A stretch of DNA of 64,000 nt from Chloroflexota bacterium. GTDB lineage: Bacteria; Chloroflexota; Dehalococcoidia; Bin125. The notes beneath the pieces were generated by a model. That model was not told the DNA's origin, made no database searches, and saw nothing but the letters and a program-made list of their open reading frames with translations. A program made the translations under genes and the position numbers. How positions within the stretch are numbered: position 1 is the stretch's first letter; every line of letters begins with the position of its first letter. Shown here piece after piece: positions 31,391 to 38,997 of the stretch. The DNA lies in the NCBI GenBank assembly GCA_009838915.1, contig VXQT01000002.1:115644-179643 (forward strand), in the 5' to 3' direction.

Positions 31391-32440
31391 ATGCAACTCA
31401 TCGAACTCTCTCGGCGGCTGAAGTCGGCATATCTCCGAGAAGGAGGCGTCGTCCCACGTCGGCTTCGACATCTCGAGGGTTGGATGGACCGCGCCGGCGG
31501 CACGGATGACGCCGCCTCCTACGATCACACCGAGACGGTCAAGGACTACTACGACCTCTGCAACGAGTTCATGGTCTTCGGCTGGGGCGAATCCCTGCAC
31601 TTCGCCCCACTCTCGCCCGACGAGCGCCTGGAAGACTCTCAGATTAGGCACCAGCGCCTGATGATTGAACGTCTGGACCTGCAGGCGGGCATGAATGTCA
31701 TTGATGTCGGTTGCGGCGTCGGCGGCCCGATGCGCCGCGTCGTTCGTGAAGCCGGCGTCCGCGTCACCGGGGTCAACATCAACGAGATCCAGTTGGAGCG
31801 GGCTCGGTCGCTCGGCGCTGAAGCCGGCATCGACGAGATGGCCGACTACCTCTGCGCCAGCTTCATGGACATGAGCGCCATCCCTGACGCCACTTTCGAC
31901 CGCGGTTACGCGATTGAATCGACCTGTCACGCTCCGGACAAGGAAGGCGCGTTCGCCGAAATCAACCGCGTGCTCAAGCCCGGCGCGCTCTTCTGGGGAC
32001 AAGAGATGTGCATGACCGATCGGTTTGCGCCCGGCGATCCTCGACACCAGGAAATCAAGCGCGAGTTACAGCAAGGCATCGCGCTCAAGGAGATTGCCAC
32101 TACCGGCGAAGTGGACCGCGCGCTCGAGGCAGCGGGCTTCGAGGTGGTCGAGGGGCAGGATCTCGGCATCGTGCAGCAGGGCGCAAGCATGCCCTGGTAT
32201 CAACCCGTTGAGTGGTACGCCGGCGCGCGAGGGGGAATCCTGAACAGGTTGTTGGGGCGTCGAGTGTTTATCGGCGGAACTCGGATAGCCGAGCTGTTGA
32301 GGATCTTCCCCGAGGGTTCGACGGACGTGATCCGGATGATGGATCGCACTGCGCAGGCGTACATCGCCGGCGGTCAGACCGGGATTTTCACGCCGCTCTA
32401 CTGCTTCCTGGCGCGCAAGCCCTACAACACGGCCAGATAG
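31391..32440 (+). CDS. Sterol C-24 methyltransferase-like SAM methyltransferase
   Basis: 349 residues. SAM-binding motif VIDVGCGVGGPMRR (about 103-116). What separates it from general methyltransferases are the blocks of the sterol 24-C-methyltransferase family: YYDLCNEFMVFGWGESLHFA (53-72; compare YEYGWGxSFHFA in Erg6/SMT), YAIESTCHAPDK, and EINRVLKPGALFWGQEMCMT. These bind the sterol and the SAM in the eukaryotic enzymes. The C-terminus QTGIFTPLYCFLARKP also matches the family end. It may act on a sterol-like or other isoprenoid side chain; no sterol-cyclase gene is in the window, so the substrate is open. Its 3' end overlaps glnA on the other strand by 19 bp. Confidence 0.8.
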   Translation: MQLIELSRRLKSAYLREGGVVPRRLRHLEGWMDRAGGTDDAASYDHTETVKDYYDLCNEFMVFGWGESLHFAPLSPDERLEDSQIRHQRLMIERLDLQAGMNVIDVGCGVGGPMRRVVREAGVRVTGVNINEIQLERARSLGAEAGIDEMADYLCASFMDMSAIPDATFDRGYAIESTCHAPDKEGAFAEINRVLKPGALFWGQEMCMTDRFAPGDPRHQEIKRELQQGIALKEIATTGEVDRALEAAGFEVVEGQDLGIVQQGASMPWYQPVEWYAGARGGILNRLLGRRVFIGGTRIAELLRIFPEGSTDVIRMMDRTAQAYIAGGQTGIFTPLYCFLARKPYNTAR

Positions 32441-33771
32441 CGCCGCAGCTCGTAGTCGGTCACCTGCGAGCGGTACTCGTCCCACTCAAGCCGCTTGTTC
32501 TGGAGCACCGTCGACCAGACGTATTCGCCCAGCACGCTCTTCATCAGCTCGGACTTCGAGAACGCCTCAATCGCGCGGCCCTGAGTGGTCGGCATCTCGA
32601 CGATGTTCCGCGCCTCCCGCTGCGCCGGCGTGAGCTCGAAGACGTTGTCCTCCGCCGCCGGTGGCGGGATCAGGCTCTCGTCGATGCCGCGCAGGCCGGC
32701 AGCCAGGAACGCCGAGAATGCCAGGTACGGATTCGTCGCCGAGTCGGCGCCCCGGTACTCCAATCGCGTCGACTCCGAGTCCCCCGGCTCATACTCCGGG
32801 ATTCGAACCAGGTCCGACTGGTTGGCATGCGACCAGGTCAGATAGACCGGCGCCTCGGTGCCGGGCGCGAGCCGCTTGTAGCTGTTCGACCACTGATTGG
32901 TGATCAAGGTGAACTGCGGCGTGTAGGCGAGCAGTCCGGCGAGAAACGAACGGGCAATCTCCGAGAGTCCCCCGCCCTCCTCGTAGAACAGGTTCTGTTC
33001 ATGGTCGAACAGCGAGAGATAGACGTGCAGACCAGAGCCATTGACGCCGTTGAGCGGCTTGGGCATGAATGTTGCGTGGACACCCTGCTTGATCGCCACT
33101 TCCTTGACCACCAGTCGCGTAGTCATCACCTGGTCGGCCATAGTCAGAGCGTCCGTGTAGCGCAGATCGATCTCGTGTTGCGACGGAGCGGCCTCGTGGT
33201 GCGATGACTCAACCCCGATGCCCATTTCTTCCAGCGTCAGCACCGTCTCGCGGCGCAGATCGGTCGCCGTGTCGAGCGGCGACAGGTCGAAGTAGCCGCC
33301 CGAGTCCAACGGTGACGGATCGTCTGGAGCGCTGAAGTAGAAGTACTCAATCTGCGGCGCGACGTAGAAGGTGTAGCCGCGCTGCTGCGCCGACTCGAGC
33401 TGGCGGCGCAGCACCCGACGCGGGTCGCCGTCGAACGGCTCGCCGTTGCGTCGGTGGATGTCGCAGATCATCCGGGCGACGCGATGCTGCTGCGGCCTCC
33501 AGGGCAGCACGACGAACGTGTCCGGATCCGGGATCGCCACCATGTCCGACTCGTCGTGGCGGGCGAATCCCTCGATCGACGCGCCGTCGAACTCGACGCC
33601 CTTTTCCAGCGCGGCGGGAAGCTCGTCAATCGTGATCGCCACGGATTTCAGTTGACCAAGCAGGTCGGTGAACCAGAGTCGCACGAAGCGGACGTCATGC
33701 TCGCGGCAGGCGTTGAGGACGTGCTGATGTTCGTTGGGTGGAGCGTTGAGCTCGCCGTTGACGCTGGTCAT
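32422..33771 (-). CDS. glnA: Glutamine synthetase-family protein, divergent type I
   Basis: 449 residues, GS type I fold. Present: VEFDGASIEGFARHDESDM (the Asp and Ser of the DGSS loop), IGVESSHHEAAPSQHEIDLR, the metal/substrate block FMPKPLNGVNGSGLHVYLS, SNSYKRLAPGTEAPVYLTW and RLEYRGADSATNPYLAFSAF. Divergent: the usual NRSAxxRIP reads NQSDLVRIP, losing an Arg of the phosphate-binding set, and EFR is EYR. The C-terminus lacks the adenylylation-site Tyr context. It lies 56 bases downstream of the second glnA on the same strand and is probably co-transcribed. It may be an active GS of the alpha subtype or a gamma-glutamyl ligase for another amine. Confidence 0.85.
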   Translation of the reverse strand: MTSVNGELNAPPNEHQHVLNACREHDVRFVRLWFTDLLGQLKSVAITIDELPAALEKGVEFDGASIEGFARHDESDMVAIPDPDTFVVLPWRPQQHRVARMICDIHRRNGEPFDGDPRRVLRRQLESAQQRGYTFYVAPQIEYFYFSAPDDPSPLDSGGYFDLSPLDTATDLRRETVLTLEEMGIGVESSHHEAAPSQHEIDLRYTDALTMADQVMTTRLVVKEVAIKQGVHATFMPKPLNGVNGSGLHVYLSLFDHEQNLFYEEGGGLSEIARSFLAGLLAYTPQFTLITNQWSNSYKRLAPGTEAPVYLTWSHANQSDLVRIPEYEPGDSESTRLEYRGADSATNPYLAFSAFLAAGLRGIDESLIPPPAAEDNVFELTPAQREARNIVEMPTTQGRAIEAFSKSELMKSVLGEYVWSTVLQNKRLEWDEYRSQVTDYELRRYLAVL

Positions 33772-33791
33772 GACGCACGCGCCTCATGGCG

Positions 33792-33819
33792 CCTCCCTCC
33801 CCGCTGAGGAGGAGGGAGG
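33792..33819. repeat. Short palindrome between the two glnA genes
   Basis: CCTCCCTC / GAGGGAGG, 8-bp stem around a 12-base loop, in the 56-base gap. Related in composition to family 1 repeats but lacking the TGCC-TTC-GGCA part. Could attenuate read-through into the downstream glnA. Confidence 0.45.
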
Positions 33820-33827
33820 ACGGCCAG

Positions 33828-35246
33828 CTAGATGTGGTAGTAGTGGAAGAACTCCGCTGCCACCGGGTGCATAAAGACATCGCGGGCTTCGGTGAGCTTG
33901 AAGTCCTGGTACTCGTCGATCAGGTCCTGGGTGAAGACTCCGCCTTCCATCAGGAAGTCGTGATCGTCGGCCAGCGCCTGGAGCGACCCTTCGAGCGAGT
34001 GCGGCACCGACGGGATGCCGGCGGCCTCCTCGGCGCTCAGTTCGTAGATGTCGGTGTCGACCGGGTCGTCCGGCTCGATCCGGTTGCGGATCCCGTCAAG
34101 GCCGGCCATCAACATCGCTGAGAACGCCAGGTAGGTGTTGGCCGAGGCGTCCGGCGGGCGGAATTCGATCCGCTTGCTGTTCGGCGAGGTCTCGTATGTC
34201 GGAATGCGCACCGCCGCCGAGCGGTTTCGCTGCGAATACGCGAGATAGATTGGCGCTTCGAAGCCCGGCACCAGCCGCTTGTAGGAGTTGGTCGTCGGCG
34301 CGCAGAAGGCGAGCAGCGCCGATCCGTGCTTGAGCAGGCCGCCGATGTAGTGTCGCGCCGTGTCCGATAGTTCCGCGTACTTGCCCGCCTCGTAGAACAG
34401 CGGCGCGCCGTCCTTCCACAGTGACTGGTGGCAGTGCATCCCCGTGCCGTTGTCGCCGTAAAGCGGCTTCGGCATGAAGGTCGCCGACTTTCCGTGCTCC
34501 TTGGCCACGTTGCGGATGATGTGCTTGTACCACTGGGTTTCGTCAGCCTTGTCGCGCAGGGTGTTGAAGCGCGTCGCGATCTCACCCTGGCCGCCGGTCG
34601 CGACCTCGTGGTGGTGGACTTCCAGCTCCATCCCCACCGCCTCCATCGCGTCGGCCATCTCCCAGCGGATGTCACTCAGCGTGTCGAACGGCGCCGTGGG
34701 CGAGTAGCCCTGCTTCGGCGGAATCTTGTAGCCCAGGTTGTTCTCGTCCTCGTCGCGGCCGCTGTTCCAGTCGGCCTCGTCCGACTCAACCACATAGAAG
34801 GCCGAGTTGATCGACATCTGGAACTGCACGTGGTCGAAGAGGAAGAACTCGAGCTCGGGGCCGAAGAAGGCCTGGTCGGCGATGCCCGAATCGACCAAGT
34901 ATTGCTCGGCCTTGGTCGCGACGTAGCGCGGGTCGCGGCTGTAGCGGTCGCCGGTGACTGGATCGTGGACGTCGCAGATGAACTTCAGCGTCGGCACGCG
35001 CTCGGTCGGGTCAAGCCGCGCCGAGTCGAGATCGGGGCGCAGCAACATGTCCGACTCGTCGATGCTCTGGAAGCCGCGCAGCGACGAGCCGTCGAAGCCC
35101 TGTCCGCGGTTGACCAGGTCCTCATCGACCTTGGATGCGGGGATGCCGAAGTGCTGCCAGCGGCCAATCAGGTCGGTGACCAACAGGTCGACGCGGCGAA
35201 TGCCCTGATCCTGGATCAGCGCCTGGATGTCGCCAAGGGTTGCCAT
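33828..35246 (-). CDS. glnA: Glutamine synthetase type I
   Basis: 472 residues, the GS I-beta length. All key blocks are canonical: QGFDGSSLRGFQSIDESDM, HHHEVATGGQGEIATRFN, FMPKPLYGDNGTGMHCHQS, TNSYKRLVPGFEAPIYLAYS followed by QRNRSAAVRIP, and KRIEFRPPD. The block DIYELSAEEAAGIPSVPHSL aligns with the adenylylation loop of enteric GlnA and keeps the Tyr, so control by GlnE-type adenylylation is possible. Condenses glutamate with ammonia using ATP. Lies 223 bases downstream of a GlnR-like regulator and upstream of the divergent glnA. Confidence 0.97.
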   Translation of the reverse strand: MATLGDIQALIQDQGIRRVDLLVTDLIGRWQHFGIPASKVDEDLVNRGQGFDGSSLRGFQSIDESDMLLRPDLDSARLDPTERVPTLKFICDVHDPVTGDRYSRDPRYVATKAEQYLVDSGIADQAFFGPELEFFLFDHVQFQMSINSAFYVVESDEADWNSGRDEDENNLGYKIPPKQGYSPTAPFDTLSDIRWEMADAMEAVGMELEVHHHEVATGGQGEIATRFNTLRDKADETQWYKHIIRNVAKEHGKSATFMPKPLYGDNGTGMHCHQSLWKDGAPLFYEAGKYAELSDTARHYIGGLLKHGSALLAFCAPTTNSYKRLVPGFEAPIYLAYSQRNRSAAVRIPTYETSPNSKRIEFRPPDASANTYLAFSAMLMAGLDGIRNRIEPDDPVDTDIYELSAEEAAGIPSVPHSLEGSLQALADDHDFLMEGGVFTQDLIDEYQDFKLTEARDVFMHPVAAEFFHYYHI

Positions 35247-35354
35247 GGGCCTGTGCCTCTCATTCTGTCTTCATGCAGCTCGGAAATCTGGGCCGGTTGG
35301 TTGCGCGCGCAGGCGCTGCCACCTGGCGCTCAGCGTCATTGATCGCTGCGAATC

Positions 35355-35380
35355 ATCCTATGGCCAGGCTGCGCCTGGCC
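35355..35380 (-). promoter_or_regulatory. Possible glnA -10 element and upstream palindrome
   Basis: On the minus strand TAGGAT (35355-35360) is a possible -10. Just upstream is an 8-bp palindrome GGCCAGGC / GCCTGGCC with loop TGC (35362-35380). No good -35 hexamer is present at the right distance, as expected for an activator-dependent promoter. Confidence 0.35.
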
Positions 35381-35392
35381 CCGCACAATTGG

Positions 35393-35408
35393 GTTACACC
35401 TGAGTTAC
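35393..35408 (-). promoter_or_regulatory. Candidate GlnR box upstream of glnA
   Basis: GTTAC-ACCTGA-GTTAC on the plus strand; on the minus strand it reads GTAAC-N6-GTAAC. Either reading fits the actinobacterial GlnR half-site pair GTnAC-N6-GnnAC with no mismatch. Its centre is about 52 bases upstream of the start predicted from the TAGGAT element, the usual place for an activator. The GlnR-like gene lies directly upstream. Confidence 0.6.
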
Positions 35409-35469
35409 GCTCCGCAGGCGCCCGTCTGTCGGGCACGTTGTGTAGCCGACTTGTCGAAAGGGAACCCGG

Positions 35470-36132
35470 TCAGCGCAGCGGCAGCGCAAAGCGATAGCCC
35501 ACGTTGCGCACCGTCTCGACGTAGCGCTGGCCGCCCGCCTCAAGCTTGGAGCGCAGCCGCCGGATGTGCACGTCGACCGTGCGTGAGCCTCCGTAGTAGT
35601 TGTAGCCCCAGACGCGGTTGAGCAGCGTCTCGCGGGTGAACACCTGCTGATTGTGGGTCATCAGGAAGCGCAGCAGCTCGAACTCCTTGAACGTCAGCGA
35701 GACCGAGCGTCCCCCCTCAAACACCTGGTAGTTCGACGTATCGACGACCAAGTCGCCCGCCTCGAGTGTGTTGCGCGTGAGGGCGCGTCCGTGACGCCAG
35801 AGCACCAGTTGAACACGGGCGACCAGCTCCTCGTCGTGGACCGGGGCGAGCACGAAGTCATCCAGTTCCTGTGTCGGTCCCAGCAGGCGGGTGTCCGATG
35901 GCTTGAGCGCGGCCAGTCGCATCGCATCGGGCCAGGCCAGCACCTCCGCCGGTTTGTTGACAGGCATGATTGCCCGCCAGTCCAATAGCAGGACATCCGG
36001 CGCGGCCGCGGGATCGGGTTCGACGCCTTCGGCCGGCGTGAACCGCACTACCTGCAGACCGGCGCGCTCGAGCGCCGGTTGGAGCGGAGGGACAAAGTCG
36101 TCGTCTAGCGTCGAAACGGTCAATCGGAACAT
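35470..36132 (-). CDS. OmpR-family response regulator, GlnR-like (atypical receiver)
   Basis: 220 residues from the ATG at 36132; a longer frame reaches 36186 but the receiver fold starts at MFRLTVSTLDDDF. The N-terminal receiver keeps an Asp at the strand-3 position (LLLDW, Asp51) but the invariant Lys of the KP motif is Ala96 (LAPVHDEEL), so phosphorylation switching is unlikely. The C-terminal winged helix (LTFKEFELLRFLMTHNQQVF, then LLNRVWGYNYYGGSRTVDVH and VETVRNVGYRF) closely resembles GlnR of actinobacteria, an orphan regulator of nitrogen genes. No histidine kinase is adjacent. The two glnA genes lie directly downstream, with a matching box between. Not proven; it could be another PhoB-like regulator. 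Confidence 0.75.
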   Translation of the reverse strand: MFRLTVSTLDDDFVPPLQPALERAGLQVVRFTPAEGVEPDPAAAPDVLLLDWRAIMPVNKPAEVLAWPDAMRLAALKPSDTRLLGPTQELDDFVLAPVHDEELVARVQLVLWRHGRALTRNTLEAGDLVVDTSNYQVFEGGRSVSLTFKEFELLRFLMTHNQQVFTRETLLNRVWGYNYYGGSRTVDVHIRRLRSKLEAGGQRYVETVRNVGYRFALPLR

Positions 36133-36263
36133 GCGCGCACGATAGAACATCAACACGCGGCTGCTGATTGTGTGTCTGCCTGTCACATCCGCCTATGCAG
36201 TGAGCAACGCCGCAATCAGGCAAGGTGTGCTCAATGTTGCGATACGATCTCTGTCAGGTCGCC

Positions 36264-36338
36264 GCCGGCGTAGCTCAGTGGTAGAGCAACGGTTTCGTAA
36301 ACCGTAGGCCGAGGGTTCGAATCCCCCCGCCGGCTCCA
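36264..36338 (+). tRNA. tRNA-Thr (anticodon CGT)
   Basis: Cloverleaf: acceptor GCCGGCG / CGCCGGC, D arm GCTC-GAGC, anticodon stem ACGGT / ACCGT with loop TTCGTAA (anticodon CGT at 36296-36298), T loop TTCGAAT, and encoded CCA at 36336-36338. The T stem GAGGG / CCCCC has one A-C mismatch (36312-36326). A TACGAT sequence at 36243-36248 may be its -10 element. Confidence 0.94.
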
Positions 36339-36345
36339 GCGCACT

Positions 36346-36422
36346 AGTCCCTGCCCTTGCGCAGGGACCAGCTCGGACAACGCACACCTCCCAGTTCCTG
36401 CCCTTGCGCAGGGATCAGCTCG
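36346..36422 (+). repeat. Two direct copies of a 31-bp hairpin repeat after tRNA-Thr
   Basis: Copies at 36346-36376 and 36392-36422 share AGTYCCTGCCCTTGCGCAGG followed by GAYCAGCTCGG, differing at two positions. The first forms an 8-bp stem GTCCCTGC / GCAGGGAC with loop CCTTGC. They may terminate the tRNA transcript. Confidence 0.75.
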
Positions 36423-36442
36423 GCGGAGTTGCCTGGGCCGGC

Positions 36443-36775
36443 TTATCCTCCCGATTGCCCCGGCAACGGCTCCGACATCTGCTCAACGTCGATCCCGCCG
36501 CCTTGATCCTGCAAGTGCGAAATCGGCACTGCCGGCATCGTCGTGATCTCGCCCCGGATCTTCGCCGAGAACGCGATCGACCACCTCGCCGCCGCATCGT
36601 TGTCAGGCGCGTCGATGATCGCTGTGAAGTCGTACGGGCCCAATACGGCGTAGATCCCGAGCGCACTGACGCCGGGGATCGAGACACTGCGTTCGGCCTC
36701 CAACGGCGCTTGCGGATTCTCGGCTGTGGCGTCGATTCCCTCCGGCGAGAGGCGAACCAGCAATATGTACTGCAT
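36443..36775 (-). CDS. GYD-domain protein
   Basis: 110 residues of the small GYD family, a ferredoxin-like fold seen as YILLVRLSPEGI, then a degenerate GYD region GIYAVLGPYDFTAIIDAPDN and ISHL. Members are stand-alone proteins of unknown role, often of about 100 residues. The C-terminus ends in a Gly/Pro tail. Monocistronic between the tRNA and a lipoprotein gene. Confidence 0.65.
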   Translation of the reverse strand: MQYILLVRLSPEGIDATAENPQAPLEAERSVSIPGVSALGIYAVLGPYDFTAIIDAPDNDAAARWSIAFSAKIRGEITTMPAVPISHLQDQGGGIDVEQMSEPLPGQSGG

Positions 36776-36969
36776 GACTGTTCACCAGTCCCTTCCTGTC
36801 CCCAACCCATGGCGGCCAACCATCGCTGATGTCAGTATCGCGTCTGTGCCGAAGGGTCGTGAGATCTGCATGTGGGATACACTCCGATCACAATCTCCAG
36901 ACACCAAGCAGAAGCCGAAACGCTGCTGGATTGTCGCTCGATTGTGCCCAGAAAGCGACGGGAGCCGAG

Positions 36970-38949
36970 ATGAAGGTACTGATGCTGACCGAACGTCTGC
37001 GCCGCGGCGGACTCTGGTTGTTCGCGCTCCTCGTTGCTTGCGCCCTGACTCTCAGCGCCTGCGATCTGGTCGGCACCGACGACGAAGATCAGCAGGATCA
37101 GCAACAGCAGGCAGCCGAGCAGCAGCAGACGCAGCAGGAAGAACCGGCGCCCGCCGCGCCGGCCGCGCGAACGGCTCCGCCGCCGGAGCCCAGCGGCCCG
37201 CCTCCGCCACCCGTCGCGCGCGGCGGCGGCGAGGGTGAACTCGCCTACAGCATCCTCTTCCCCAGCGTTGCTCGCGTCAGCGCCGGCAGCGCCACGGCGA
37301 CGGGACTGGTGATCAGCGAGGGATTTGTGCTGGTGGACGGAGCCGCCCTGAGCGGGGCGACTGCCGCCGACGTGTCGCTCTCCAACGGCGAGGTCCTGAG
37401 TGGACTCCAGGTTCTTGGACAGGATGCCCTGACCGGTATCGCCTATCTCGGACCGGTTGACTCGTCCACGGTCCGGCTGCTGCCCGCAGCCCGCCTGGGC
37501 GACGGCGAGGGTCTGCGCCCGGGTTCCTCGGTGTACGCCATCGGCTATTCGATCGGCGACTCCGCCGATGCGTTGCCTTCCGTGTTTTCCGGCATCCTCA
37601 GCGGAATCCGCGAGTGGACGCCAGGTCAGCGCAGCTTGCTGCGCACCGATATCTCGCTGCCTCTTGAATCCGCCGGCATGGTCCTGGTTGACGCGTCCGG
37701 CACGGTCGTCGGGGTCGCGCCGGCATCGCTCGCCGGCCTTGGCATGTACGTGTCGACCGGCGACCTCGCGCGCAGCCTGAGAAGCGAGCAAGTGGGGGTC
37801 GGGGCCGGACCGGAGCCGACGGTCGTGACCTCGATGGAACACACGTTGACCGTCGCCGAGGGTCAACAGTCCGTGTCGCTCTTCCTCTCCGAGCCGCAGA
37901 TGGGAGACCGGGCGCTGATTACCGTACGCAGCGAGACGGCGGGGTCGCTGCAGATGGTCGATGGAGACGGTGAGCTGCGACAGGAGGCGCCCCTGGTGAG
38001 CGGTTCCACCATCGTCGCCCTGGCTACCGAGAGCGTCGGGCCCTACGAAATCGTCATCTCGCCTGAGCGCTCGGACGCAATGGAATCAGGCGACGATGAA
38101 GCGTCGGAGGCGATGTCGGAGCCGGCCACGTACCGCGTCAGCTCCAATGTTCCCCTGACGACCGTTATCGAAGCCGAAGCAGAGACCTTCACATCGCTGA
38201 CCATCGGCGAGCCGTTCATCGGTCGGATCGACATCGCCGGCGATGTGGACACGTTCGAGCTGCAAGTGCTCGCCGGCGGCGTGTATGAGGCGACCGTTCA
38301 GAGTTTGCTGTTGGACTCATTCCTGTTCATTGAAGGGGCGGGCATCGAGGCGGCCGACGACAACAGCGGCGGCGGTCTCTTCAGCCTGGACTCGGCACTG
38401 ACCATCGAACCGACTGTGGGCGGCGTGATCCGGCTGACCGTTGCGGAACTATCCAATGCGAGAAGCGGCGCGTATCTGCTGACCGTATCCCAGATCAGCG
38501 GGCCGGCCGCGGCCGACGCCGAGTCCGAAGAGGCAATGGCCGAAGAGGGCGACGCCATGATGTCCGCGATGCTGCCGGCGCCCGCTCCTCCGCCCACGAT
38601 CTCTTTGCGCGGCATCGGCAACGACAGCGGACTGCAGGCCACGTTGATCGGATTGGGTTCGCAGGCGATCGGCAACGGACTGCTGGTTGACGATGCCGAC
38701 GGCGCGTTTGAGATCATCGTCTCTGTGATCGGCGGCGACGGTTCGTTGGGTCGTCTGACCGTGACCAACTCTCAGGGCGCGGTTGTCGTCGAGGGGCGTG
38801 TGCTGGTCTCCTGTCCCTCCGGCGATCAATGCCTGGCCCAGGCCATCTTCGTCGGCAACGAACCGGCAGGTGGACCCTGGGTCGTCGAGCTCAGCGCCGA
38901 CGAGCCGGGCATCAGCGAATGGCAGATCGAGGTCGAGCGCCACGAGTAG
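36970..38949 (+). CDS. Lipoprotein with degenerate trypsin-like domain and PPC-like domains
   Basis: 659 residues from the ATG at 36970 (GGAG 5 bases upstream). Signal peptide LWLFALLVACALTLSAC ends in a lipobox with Cys31, followed by a Gln-rich then Pro-rich spacer to about residue 85. Residues about 88-290 follow the HtrA/trypsin-like order (GLVISEGFVLVDGAALSG, DALTGIAYLG, TDISLPLESAGMVLVDASG) but the catalytic His position is Gly/Ala and GNSGGP is replaced by LESAGM. It is probably not a protease. Further on, ETFTSLTIGEPFIGRIDIAG and VDTFELQVLAGGVYEATVQS look like a pre-peptidase C-terminal beta-sandwich, and another beta-rich domain ends the protein. Probably surface anchored; binding role inferred. 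Confidence 0.75.
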   Translation: MKVLMLTERLRRGGLWLFALLVACALTLSACDLVGTDDEDQQDQQQQAAEQQQTQQEEPAPAAPAARTAPPPEPSGPPPPPVARGGGEGELAYSILFPSVARVSAGSATATGLVISEGFVLVDGAALSGATAADVSLSNGEVLSGLQVLGQDALTGIAYLGPVDSSTVRLLPAARLGDGEGLRPGSSVYAIGYSIGDSADALPSVFSGILSGIREWTPGQRSLLRTDISLPLESAGMVLVDASGTVVGVAPASLAGLGMYVSTGDLARSLRSEQVGVGAGPEPTVVTSMEHTLTVAEGQQSVSLFLSEPQMGDRALITVRSETAGSLQMVDGDGELRQEAPLVSGSTIVALATESVGPYEIVISPERSDAMESGDDEASEAMSEPATYRVSSNVPLTTVIEAEAETFTSLTIGEPFIGRIDIAGDVDTFELQVLAGGVYEATVQSLLLDSFLFIEGAGIEAADDNSGGGLFSLDSALTIEPTVGGVIRLTVAELSNARSGAYLLTVSQISGPAAADAESEEAMAEEGDAMMSAMLPAPAPPPTISLRGIGNDSGLQATLIGLGSQAIGNGLLVDDADGAFEIIVSVIGGDGSLGRLTVTNSQGAVVVEGRVLVSCPSGDQCLAQAIFVGNEPAGGPWVVELSADEPGISEWQIEVERHE

Positions 38950-38962
38950 CGCTGTGGGACGT

Positions 38963-38989
38963 CTCCCCGCTTCACCCACTACGCGGGAG
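38963..38989. terminator. Hairpin between convergent lipoprotein and MMPL genes
   Basis: CTCCCCGC / GCGGGAG, 7 bp with one bulged C, loop of 12 bases, within the 48-base gap between two converging genes. No long T-run, so only a possible terminator. Confidence 0.4.
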
Positions 38990-38997
38990 TTGAGCTG

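Noticed and set aside
36346..36422. Two direct repeats as a CRISPR array
   Set aside because: Only two copies 15 bases apart, each a hairpin, no spacer-length pattern and no cas genes.
36829..36969. Upstream extension of the lipoprotein gene
   Set aside because: The ATG at 36970 has a ribosome site and begins a proper signal peptide; the extra 47 residues would bury it.
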